From: Bacteroidales bacterium
GTDB taxonomy: Bacteria; Bacteroidota; Bacteroidia; Bacteroidales; UBA932
DNA: 21,079 bases
Reading direction: 5' to 3'
NCBI GenBank assembly: GCA_016295245.1
Contig: JAEDLO010000021.1
Span: 1 to 21,079, forward strand
Shown here: in pieces, positions 13,813 to 21,079 of the stretch
How positions within the stretch are numbered: position 1 is the stretch's first letter
Layout of the letters: each line of letters begins with the position of its first letter
Made by a program: the position numbers and the translations under genes
The notes under the pieces: generated by a model
The model's input: only the letters and a program-made list of their open reading frames with translations
Told to the model about the DNA's origin: nothing
Databases searched by the model: none

Positions 13813-15870
13813 ATGCAGAAAGAAAGCGCACATAGCAGAATCCTTGAGCTGAGGGCTGAACTGGAGAGGCACAGCAGGCTTTATTATGTCGAGAATGCTC
13901 CGGAGATATCCGACTTCGAATTCGACCGCCTGATGCGCGAACTTGAGGACCTTGAGGCTGAGTACCCCGAATTCCGCTCCCCTGACTCCCCTAGCGCAAA
14001 GGTGGGTTCGGACCTGCGTGGAGCGAAGGCCTCGGGGGGCTTTGTGCAGCGCGCACACCGCTACCCTATGCTCTCACTTTCGAACACCTATTCGCTTTCA
14101 GAGATTGAGGATTTCGCCCGCCGCGCCGACAAGCTTCTGGGCACCGATTCGTTCAGCTACAGCTGCGAACTCAAGTTTGACGGCACCGCCATATGCCTGA
14201 GTTACAAGGATGGCCGCCTTGTCAGGGCACTCACCCGCGGAGACGGACTCCAGGGTGACGACATCACTGCCAATGCCCTCAAAATCAGCAATATCCCTCA
14301 CCGCCTCAAAGGCGATTTCCCTCCGGAGTTCGAAATCCGCGGCGAGGTTCTGATGCCGTATGCCGCCTTCGAAGAGCTCAACCGCGAGCGCGAAGAGCTG
14401 GGCGACGCCCCCTTCGCGAATCCGCGCAACGCCGCATCCGGCTCGCTCAAGCTTCTCAACCCTGAGGAGGTTGCCCACAGGGGACTATGGTGCACGCTCT
14501 ACCATATCCCTGCCGAATCAGTCGAGTTCGCTTCCCACAGCGAGGCGCTCGACGCCGCGGCCAGCTGGGGCCTACCGGTTTCGGAGCACAGACGCATCTG
14601 CAAGGATATCAACGACATAGAAGCATACATCCGCAAGTGGGACAAGGACAGGGAGGACCTGCCTTATGCCACTGACGGCATCGTAATCAAGATAAACGAG
14701 CTTGCCAACCAGCGTTCGCTGGGCTACACGGCAAAGTCGCCCCGTTGGGCCGTAGCCTTCAAGTTCAAGGCCGAGCAGGCCTGCACCCGCCTCGAGAGCA
14801 TATCCTACCAGGTCGGCAGAACAGGCGCGGTCACCCCTGTGGCTAATCTCGAACCGGTGCAGCTCGCAGGCACTGTCATCCGCCGCGCGACCCTTAACAA
14901 CGAGGATCAGATCACCCAGATGGACATACGCATCGGCGACTGGGTCTTCATCGAGAAGGGCGGCGAAATCATTCCGAAAATCACCGGTGTCGACCTCAAC
15001 AAGAGGCAAAGCGGCGTCAGCCCCGCTCCTTTCCCAACCCACTGTCCGGACTGCGGCACCCCGCTCATACGCCCTGAAGGCGAGGCGCGCTGGTTCTGCC
15101 CCAACACCGACGGCTGCCCTATGCAGATAAAGGGCAGGCTCCTGCACTTCTGCGGGCGCAAGGCTATGGACATACTCGCCGGCGATGCGACCATAGAGAT
15201 GCTTTTCGAGGGGAAACTCGCAAGCAGTCCCGCCGATCTCTATGAGCTCAAACCGCAAAGCCTGCTGGCCCTGCCGGGCTGGAAGGAGAAATCGGTTCTC
15301 CGCTTTCTCGAAAGCATTGAAAAATCCAAGGGCGCAAGCTTTGAGCGCGTGCTCTTCGCCCTGGGCATACGCCACGTCGGCCAGACTACAGCCAAAACCC
15401 TGGCAAAGCATTTCAGAAGCATAGATGCTCTTGCCGATGCCAGCGTCGAAGTCCTCAAAGAGGTGGGCGACGTGGGAGAGGTCATTGCTCAAAGCATATG
15501 GGACTTCCTCCACGACAGCGCCAAGCTCGCCGAAATCGGCAGGCTGCGCGCACACGCTCTTAAATTCAGCCTCGAGGAAAACGAGGGTGCAAAACTCTCT
15601 TCCGCCCTCGAGGGAAAGACCATCGTCGTGTCGGGCAACTTCAGCGTCAGCCGCGACCGCATCAAGGAACTCATTGCACTCCACGGCGGCAAGAGCAGCT
15701 CGTCGGTAAGCGCCAAGACCTCGTTCCTTCTGGCCGGAGAAAAGAGCGGACCGGAGAAATTGCGCAAGTGCGAGGCGCTCGGCATCCCTCTGGTCAGCGA
15801 GCAGGAATTTTGGGCTATGATTCCCGACAACAAGGATAAAGTTGAATATCAAGAACTTACATTATTCTAA
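13813..15870 (+). CDS. ligA: NAD+-dependent DNA ligase
   Basis: This 685-residue enzyme (from ATG 13813) seals nicks in replication and repair. Domains appear in family order: Ia (YYVENAPEISDFEFDRLM, about 24-41), adenylation domain with nucleophile K121 in LKFDG and GDGLQGDDIT, OB fold (about 320-390), a four-cysteine zinc finger beginning CPDCGTP, helix-hairpin-helix repeats, and a C-terminal BRCT domain starting near ALEGKTIVVSGNF. Length is typical. It opens a rightward operon: yihY starts six bases after its stop, followed by rel. It diverges from the PPi-PFK gene across 125 bases that hold both promoters. Confidence 0.97.
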   Translation: MQKESAHSRILELRAELERHSRLYYVENAPEISDFEFDRLMRELEDLEAEYPEFRSPDSPSAKVGSDLRGAKASGGFVQRAHRYPMLSLSNTYSLSEIEDFARRADKLLGTDSFSYSCELKFDGTAICLSYKDGRLVRALTRGDGLQGDDITANALKISNIPHRLKGDFPPEFEIRGEVLMPYAAFEELNREREELGDAPFANPRNAASGSLKLLNPEEVAHRGLWCTLYHIPAESVEFASHSEALDAAASWGLPVSEHRRICKDINDIEAYIRKWDKDREDLPYATDGIVIKINELANQRSLGYTAKSPRWAVAFKFKAEQACTRLESISYQVGRTGAVTPVANLEPVQLAGTVIRRATLNNEDQITQMDIRIGDWVFIEKGGEIIPKITGVDLNKRQSGVSPAPFPTHCPDCGTPLIRPEGEARWFCPNTDGCPMQIKGRLLHFCGRKAMDILAGDATIEMLFEGKLASSPADLYELKPQSLLALPGWKEKSVLRFLESIEKSKGASFERVLFALGIRHVGQTTAKTLAKHFRSIDALADASVEVLKEVGDVGEVIAQSIWDFLHDSAKLAEIGRLRAHALKFSLEENEGAKLSSALEGKTIVVSGNFSVSRDRIKELIALHGGKSSSSVSAKTSFLLAGEKSGPEKLRKCEALGIPLVSEQEFWAMIPDNKDKVEYQELTLF

Positions 15871-15876
15871 GATATT

Positions 15877-16809
15877 ATGGACAAGAACAGGTTTGTGGAT
15901 TTGTTTACGGACAAGATCTGGACGATGGATATCTCCGGTTCTTCGCGCCTTTATGCCCGGACCGTCCATTTCATCAAGCTTGTAAGGATTACGGTCGACA
16001 CCTTCGCCCGCAACAGGATGGGCTTCCAGTGCGTTTCCTTGTGCTACTTCGTCACCCTGGCCCTGGTTCCTTTCCTTGCCCTGATGTATGCCCTGACCGG
16101 CGGTCTGGGGCTTTCAAACCGTCTTCTGGACCTGCTGTACCAGACCTTTCCGGGCAATCCGGAATTCATCACCATAGCAATGGAGAAGGCCAACAACATC
16201 CTTGACAGCGCCAAGGGCGGCGGGCTCGGGCTAGTGTCCGCCCTGCTCTTCCTCTGGGCCATACTGTGGATGATGTTCCAGGTAGAAAGGGTCTTCAACA
16301 ATGTCTGGGGCATACGCAAGATTCCACGCAAGATATACAAGCGCTTCGGCTTCTACTTTCTTGTCCTTTTCCTCTCCCCTTTCCTTATTCTCATCTTCGG
16401 TACCGGTATCGCCCTATATGCAAACCTGCCGAGGCTTATCGGAGTGGACCTCTCCCAGCTCAGCATCATTCTAAAACTCCTGGGATACCTGATTTTTTAT
16501 ATCATAGCCGTCTTCACCCTTTCGGTGATGTACAAGTTCATACCTGCGGCAAAGGTCGAATACCGCTGGGCCCTCAAGTCGGCATTCTTCGCCGCCCTGG
16601 TCTTCGTGCTTTTCCAGTATCTGTACCTTGAGACCCAGGTGTTCGTCGGAAGGCTCAGCAGCGTTTACGGCGTGGTGGCCGCCATCCCATTGTTCCTTAT
16701 CTGGCTGAATTTCAGCTGGCAGATAATCATATACGGTGCCGAACTCAGTTACGGCATGCAGAATGTTGACAAGTATAACCTCCCTGATTGGGAGTCAGAG
16801 TTACAGTAA
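15877..16809 (+). CDS. YihY/BrkB-family integral membrane protein
   Basis: This 310-residue inner-membrane protein belongs to the YihY family (TIGR00765, once annotated as virulence factor BrkB or RNase BN). About six helices are visible: residues 52-73, 117-140, 158-182, 198-220, 233-252 and 264-287. Typical family segments include MFQVERVFNNVWGI (132-145) and the C-terminal YGAELSYG (286-293). The N-terminal 40 residues are cytoplasmic and basic. The function is unknown; older RNase claims do not apply. It sits between ligA and rel. Its TAA stop overlaps the rel ATG by one base (TAATG), so translation of rel is probably coupled to it. Confidence 0.9.
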   Translation: MDKNRFVDLFTDKIWTMDISGSSRLYARTVHFIKLVRITVDTFARNRMGFQCVSLCYFVTLALVPFLALMYALTGGLGLSNRLLDLLYQTFPGNPEFITIAMEKANNILDSAKGGGLGLVSALLFLWAILWMMFQVERVFNNVWGIRKIPRKIYKRFGFYFLVLFLSPFLILIFGTGIALYANLPRLIGVDLSQLSIILKLLGYLIFYIIAVFTLSVMYKFIPAAKVEYRWALKSAFFAALVFVLFQYLYLETQVFVGRLSSVYGVVAAIPLFLIWLNFSWQIIIYGAELSYGMQNVDKYNLPDWESELQ

Positions 16810-18998
16810 TGAGTTTTTCAGAGTTCACAGCAGAAGACTACAAGATCATCGACCAGGCCTGGGACGGGCTCAAGCAGCAGATTGACAAGCGGGTGAAAGA
16901 CCCCGCCGAACTTGATATTGTCCGCAAGGCCTTCGAATTTGCCAATCAGGCTCACAAAAACATCCGGAGGCGTTCGGGCGAGCCATATATGCTTCACCCT
17001 ATTGAGGTGGCAGGCATCGTGGTCAACGAAATCGGTCTGGGCTACAAGTCAATAGCCGCAGCCCTTCTCCATGACGTGGTGGAAGACACGAGCTATACGG
17101 TCGACGACATCAAATCACTCTTCGGCAACAAGATAGCGATGCTCGTTGACGGTCTGACGAAAATCAAGACCGTACTCGACAACGAAGACCGCAAGGGAAG
17201 AACCGTCAGCACTGAAAGTATGCAGGCCGAAAACTTCAAGCGCATCCTCCTGACCTTAAACGACGATGTCAGGGTCGTCCTTATCAAGCTTGCCGACCGT
17301 CTCCACAACTGCCGCACCATCGAATTTATGCCTGAGCACAAGAGGGACAAGATACTCTCCGAGACTATGTTCATCTTCATACCTCTGGCTCACAGACTGG
17401 GCCTTTACGGCGTAAAGTCGGAGATGGAGAACATCTGGCTGCGGTACAAGGAGCCCGAGGCCTACGCAAGTATCTCTGAAAGAATCAACAAGGACATAGC
17501 CAGCAGGCAGAAGGATATCGACGAGTTTGTCACCCCTATAGAGCAGGCGCTCAAGGCGGCAGGCTACAGTTTCCAGATAAAGAAGCGCATCAAGACCCCA
17601 TACTCGATTTGGTACAAGATGCAGACCAAGCACGTACCTTTCGAGCAGATATTCGACCTCTATGCGATAAGAATCATCTTCGATCCTCTGGACGATAGCG
17701 GCCAGAACGAAAGGAACCAGGCATACCTGATCTTTTCTACCGTCACCCAACTCTACAGCGAAAACCAGAGCCGTCGCCGCGACTGGATTTCACAGCCGAA
17801 AAACAACGGCTACGAGGCGCTGCACTGCACGCTTATGAGCCACGCCGGAGTCTGGATGGAAGTCCAGATCCGCTCAAGGCGTATGGACGACATTGCGGAG
17901 AAGGGCATCGCCGCCCATTGGGCTTACAAGAACGAAGGCTATGTCACCGAGAACGATTCCGAAATGGACAAGTGGCTCAAGAAGGTCCAGGAGATACTGT
18001 TGAGCAACGATGTGAGCGCACTGGAACTTCTCGACATCATCCACAATGACCTGATCAGCACCGAGATTGTGGTGTTCACTCCCAAGGGAGAACAAAAATC
18101 CATAGTCAACGGCGCAACCGCTCTGGACTTCGCCTATATGATTCATTCGGGCATAGGCAGCAAGGCCATCGCGGCCAAGATAAATATGAAACTCGTCCCA
18201 CTCTCCCAGCCCCTCAAGGCGGGAGACCAGGTGGAAATCATCACGGCAGCCAACGCCACGCCGAAGATGGAGTGGCTCCAGTTCCTCAAGACCCGCTACG
18301 CGAGGTCAAGAGTCATCGACTTCTTCCGCGACCGAAGGGAGGAACTCGTCCAGTCGGGAGCAAGAATCTTCGACGAGAGAATACACCAGATGGGTTTCTC
18401 ACAGAGCAATTCCAACATACGCAAGTTCCTGGATTACTGTCAGCTCAGGGATGCCGAGGAGCTCTTCTTCAGGGTCGGCCTCGGCATCCTGGGTGCGGAA
18501 GACTTCAAAAAAATCCTCACCGAAGACAAACTCATCAAGAATGACGGCACGAAGCTCTCCCCGAAAGACAGCGAGGCAAGCAAGAGGAAGTACAGCATAG
18601 CTGAGTGCTGTAAGCCTATTCCGGGAGACTCGGTAATCGGCTTCCTGACCGAAGACCACACCGTCATTGTCCACAAGAAGTCCTGTCCTATCGCCGAGAG
18701 CCTTGCCAGCAAGTATGGCAACCGCGTAGTGGTTCCGGACTGGACGGCAAAGGAGAAGGAATACCCTATCAGACTGTCCCTCAAAGGCATAGACAGGCTT
18801 GGAATAATGAATGACATCTCTTTCTTCATCTCCAAGACCCTGGGCATCAATATGCGCAGACTCTCCCTCTGGACCGAGGGCGGAGTATTCGAGGGCTATA
18901 TCGAGTTGCTGGTCAAGGACAAGAAGATTCTCGAGAATATGATTGACGGCCTTCTGAAGATTGAAGGCATACAGAACGTGCTGCGCACGGACATTTGA
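16809..18998 (+). CDS. rel: Bifunctional (p)ppGpp synthetase/hydrolase, RelA/SpoT family
   Basis: This 729-residue protein (from ATG 16809) makes and degrades (p)ppGpp in the stringent response. The hydrolase domain is complete: H63, HDVVED at 88-93 and ADRLHN at 162-167. The synthetase domain spans about 240-375, with D283 in IFDLYAIR, NGYEALH at 333-339 and E351 in MEVQIR, so both activities look possible. The loop usually reading RFKD is RRRD (322-325). A TGS domain follows at 420-480. Then come a zinc-finger-like segment with C600-C601 and C626, and a C-terminal ACT domain (650-729). A TTG 21 bases upstream lies inside yihY and is less likely. The Ig-like lipoprotein gene starts one base after its stop. 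Confidence 0.95.
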   Translation: MSFSEFTAEDYKIIDQAWDGLKQQIDKRVKDPAELDIVRKAFEFANQAHKNIRRRSGEPYMLHPIEVAGIVVNEIGLGYKSIAAALLHDVVEDTSYTVDDIKSLFGNKIAMLVDGLTKIKTVLDNEDRKGRTVSTESMQAENFKRILLTLNDDVRVVLIKLADRLHNCRTIEFMPEHKRDKILSETMFIFIPLAHRLGLYGVKSEMENIWLRYKEPEAYASISERINKDIASRQKDIDEFVTPIEQALKAAGYSFQIKKRIKTPYSIWYKMQTKHVPFEQIFDLYAIRIIFDPLDDSGQNERNQAYLIFSTVTQLYSENQSRRRDWISQPKNNGYEALHCTLMSHAGVWMEVQIRSRRMDDIAEKGIAAHWAYKNEGYVTENDSEMDKWLKKVQEILLSNDVSALELLDIIHNDLISTEIVVFTPKGEQKSIVNGATALDFAYMIHSGIGSKAIAAKINMKLVPLSQPLKAGDQVEIITAANATPKMEWLQFLKTRYARSRVIDFFRDRREELVQSGARIFDERIHQMGFSQSNSNIRKFLDYCQLRDAEELFFRVGLGILGAEDFKKILTEDKLIKNDGTKLSPKDSEASKRKYSIAECCKPIPGDSVIGFLTEDHTVIVHKKSCPIAESLASKYGNRVVVPDWTAKEKEYPIRLSLKGIDRLGIMNDISFFISKTLGINMRRLSLWTEGGVFEGYIELLVKDKKILENMIDGLLKIEGIQNVLRTDI

Positions 18999-18999
18999 T

Positions 19000-20790
19000 A
19001 TGAAACGATACATCCCGCTGATACTCGTCCTTTGCGGAATCTTCCTTCCGCTCCTTTTCACCCAGTCCTGCGCCAACACGACCGAGGCCCCGACAGGTGG
19101 CAAGAAGGACACCATACCGCCATATATCGTCAACATCTCTCCCCTGCCGGGAGTGATAGGGGTTCCGCTTTCCGGAGCAAGCTTTGACTTCACCTTCAAC
19201 GAGTATGTGACCATCAAGGAAAGCAAGAACATCTTCCTCTCCCCTCCGCTCTCGAAAGCTCCGAAGGCTAAGCTCAGGGGCAAGACCCTCCACGTAAGTT
19301 TCGAGGAAGATCTTCAGCCGAACACCACCTATACCCTGAGTTTCACAGATGCCATCACGGATGTCAATGAAGGAAACTACTTCGCAGGCTACACCTATGT
19401 CTTCTCCACCGGCAGCAAGATAGACTCGATGATGCTCACCGGCACGGTGCGCAACAGCGCCACGCTCGCAGAGATGAAGGGTATGACCGTACTTCTCTAC
19501 AAAGACCATTCGGACTCCGCCCTTTTCAAGCAGAGGCCATACGCCGCAGCCAAGACTGACGACTGGGGCTATTTCTGCCTTCCTTTCATCCAAGACACGC
19601 TTTTCAGACTCTACGCCATCAAGGACGAGAACGGCAACAACATCTATGACCCTGACACCGAGCTCGTAGGATTCGTGGATTCGCTTGTGCGCCCAGTGAT
19701 GCACGCCTCGGACACGGTCCGCGAGATGCTGCGCTATGATATGCTCGACACCCTCTCCTGCCTTGCCAGAACGAGCGAGTATGACATCAGGCTGTTCCGC
19801 GAGAAACCATCAAAACAATACCTTTACAACAAGGCAAGGACTTCCGAACGCTCCGCCTACATAACCTTTATGGCTCCCAATGCCTGGATCGACTCGCTTT
19901 GGGTTAGAGGCTACCGTGCGGACCAGCTTATCACCCAATTCAACATCGAGCAGGACAGCCTTGAGATCTGGCTAAACAGCCGCAAGGCCTTCCCTGACAC
20001 CCTGCATCTCTTTGTCAACTACCGCAAGACTGACAGCCTGGGGGTATTGCAGCCCGAACTCGAGCACCTCAAGCTCCCTGTCACAAACGAAGTGAGGACC
20101 TTCTCGAAGAAGAACCGCAAGTCCATAAAACCTGCTGACACCACCTGCGTGATGAGCATTGACGCAAAGCCTGAGAGAGTGGAGCAGTATGGCTTCGAAC
20201 TGAGTTTCAAGAACCCTGTCATCAAGGCAGACTTCGACTCCGTCCAGTTCACATACGTCACCTCCCGCCAGAGAAAAATGAAGGGCGAATTCACCGTGGA
20301 AAGGGACAGCCTTGACATCAAGAAATACACAATACGGCCGAAAGAAAAGTTCCAGGTCGGCTATGAATACACGCTCAAGTTCCCGTACCGGACCTTCCGC
20401 GACGTCAACGGCTTCTATTCGGACAGCACCGAGGTCAAAGTCAAGCTCCCTTCTGACGAGACCTTGAGTTCCATCTCCCTGAACCTGAGCGGGGTTGACC
20501 GCAAAATCATCGTTGACCTCCTCGACGAGAAGGGAAACAACACGGTGAGGAGCTTTGTGGTTGACAAAGATTGCCAGCTGCTTTTCCCATATCTTGCAAA
20601 GGGCCGCTACCGCATACGCATAACGGAAGACTCCAACCGCAACTCCATAGTGGATACGGGATCTGTCCTGGAGCACCGCCAGAGCGAGAAAGTAGTCTTC
20701 CTGACCTTCGGAAAGGACAAGTTCATCACCGTCCCGAAGAGCACTGAAATCAGCCAGACCGTCAACATCCCTGAACTATTCGGCTTATGA
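19000..20790 (+). CDS. Big_5 Ig-like domain lipoprotein
   Basis: This 596-residue lipoprotein starts at ATG 19000, directly after the rel TGA. The signal peptide ends at TQSC, making C24 the lipid anchor. The following TGGKKDTIPP (32-41) is the conserved entry to the SbsA-type Ig-like (Big_5) domain, about 38-137. A carboxypeptidase-regulatory-like beta-sandwich may follow (145-230). Two acidic Asn-rich loops resemble calcium-binding EF-hand loops: D209 to E221, and D544 to about D552. The remainder is beta-rich with no known motif. Proteins of this architecture are common in Bacteroidota, but their role is not established; an envelope location is likely. It overlaps the next gene by four bases (ATGA). 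Confidence 0.85.
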   Translation: MKRYIPLILVLCGIFLPLLFTQSCANTTEAPTGGKKDTIPPYIVNISPLPGVIGVPLSGASFDFTFNEYVTIKESKNIFLSPPLSKAPKAKLRGKTLHVSFEEDLQPNTTYTLSFTDAITDVNEGNYFAGYTYVFSTGSKIDSMMLTGTVRNSATLAEMKGMTVLLYKDHSDSALFKQRPYAAAKTDDWGYFCLPFIQDTLFRLYAIKDENGNNIYDPDTELVGFVDSLVRPVMHASDTVREMLRYDMLDTLSCLARTSEYDIRLFREKPSKQYLYNKARTSERSAYITFMAPNAWIDSLWVRGYRADQLITQFNIEQDSLEIWLNSRKAFPDTLHLFVNYRKTDSLGVLQPELEHLKLPVTNEVRTFSKKNRKSIKPADTTCVMSIDAKPERVEQYGFELSFKNPVIKADFDSVQFTYVTSRQRKMKGEFTVERDSLDIKKYTIRPKEKFQVGYEYTLKFPYRTFRDVNGFYSDSTEVKVKLPSDETLSSISLNLSGVDRKIIVDLLDEKGNNTVRSFVVDKDCQLLFPYLAKGRYRIRITEDSNRNSIVDTGSVLEHRQSEKVVFLTFGKDKFITVPKSTEISQTVNIPELFGL

Positions 20791-21079
20791 TGAAAAAGAA
20801 AGCACTCATATTGCTGTTTCTAAGCCTTATTGCTTCCCCAATGCTAGAAGGCCAGGACAGTTCCGGCTCCGCTTCCGCAAAACGTCCCATCAACGATTAC
20901 TCGATGATAGGACTAAGCTACGGTGTCACCTTCTCGGATATGATTTTCAGCCCTTCCAAGACCGGCCACAGCTTCATCTTTTCCCCAAATCTGGTAAGTT
21001 TGACCTACACCAAATACAGCAAGATGTTCGGTACTCTTCCCTACTTCGGGCTTGTCATCGGGGCAACGATGGGCAATGA
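20787..21079 (+). CDS. 5' part of a probable outer-membrane beta-barrel protein
   Basis: The first 97 codons are present and the frame is open at the window edge. The gene overlaps the Ig-like lipoprotein stop by four bases (ATGATGA), so it is the fifth gene of the ligA operon. The N-terminus MMKKKALILLFLSLIASP is a signal peptide, with likely cleavage near LEGQ. The mature part alternates polar and aromatic residues (GLSYGVTFSDMIFSP, LVSLTYTKYSKMFG, PYFGLVIGA), as in membrane beta-strands. It therefore looks like a small porin-like barrel. The rest is needed to confirm this; a periplasmic beta-sandwich is possible. Confidence 0.55.
   Translation, partial: MMKKKALILLFLSLIASPMLEGQDSSGSASAKRPINDYSMIGLSYGVTFSDMIFSPSKTGHSFIFSPNLVSLTYTKYSKMFGTLPYFGLVIGATMGN

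Noticed and set aside
14572..15852. Leftward open frame of 426 codons opposite ligA
   Set aside because: Antisense to strongly conserved ligase domains; the translation is low in motifs and looks like a mirrored codon pattern.
1..21079. Search for CRISPR, tRNA, insertion sequence, phage, defence or secondary-metabolite genes
   Set aside because: No repeated spacer pattern, cloverleaf, terminal inverted repeats, transposase, integrase or nuclease-type genes were seen; nearly all sequence is accounted for by housekeeping, metabolic and envelope genes.

Overview
The window looks like ordinary chromosome from a member of the Bacteroidales (gut-type Bacteroidota), with a GC content near 50-53% by eye. 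The evidence is a lipidated TamA-like outer-membrane protein (TamL), Bacteroidota-type lipoproteins, a PPi-type phosphofructokinase beside an ATP-type one, and promoter -7 elements of the form TAnnTTTG instead of sigma70 boxes. Start codons also lack clear Shine-Dalgarno sequences. I cannot assign a genus. I see no tRNA, rRNA, CRISPR array, insertion sequence, phage gene, defence island or biosynthetic cluster.

Layout. The first 34 bases end a rightward gene, followed by a strong bidirectional terminator (49-86). A leftward operon runs from 5707 to 155: class-3-like aldehyde dehydrogenase, TrmH/SpoU rRNA methyltransferase, TamL, and a compact GH13 alpha-amylase-family enzyme. Divergent from it is pfkA (5828-6802), tail-to-tail with leftward ybaK (6806-7270). 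A rightward operon at 7327-10303 encodes a TauE/SafE-type permease, a DUF3089 lipoprotein hydrolase, proC and a Bcp-type peroxiredoxin. It converges on a leftward gene (10316-12343) for an exported protein with an HD-GYP-like domain. Upstream of that, behind a terminator, lies the leftward PPi-PFK gene (12455-13687). Divergent from it, a tightly packed rightward operon runs off the window: ligA, yihY, rel, an Ig-like lipoprotein, and the start of a probable outer-membrane barrel gene.

How the genes fit together. Two different 6-phosphofructokinases, a cytosolic GH13 and an aldehyde dehydrogenase indicate carbohydrate-based metabolism. TamL, the two surface-type lipoproteins and the final barrel gene serve the envelope. 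YbaK, the TrmH enzyme and LigA are housekeeping, and Rel provides the stringent response from within the ligA operon.

Most striking observations. (1) The palindromic tetranucleotide CATG is almost absent: I count 5 copies where about 80 would be expected from base composition. Codons before Met are shifted away from C-ending synonyms. (2) A protein with an HD-GYP-type metal site carries a signal peptide and no second membrane segment, so the domain should sit outside the cytoplasm. (3) Several near-perfect -7 elements lie only a few bases upstream of start codons, predicting near-leaderless mRNAs. No convincing new multi-gene system is present; the CATG avoidance and the exported HD-GYP-like protein are the leads to follow.
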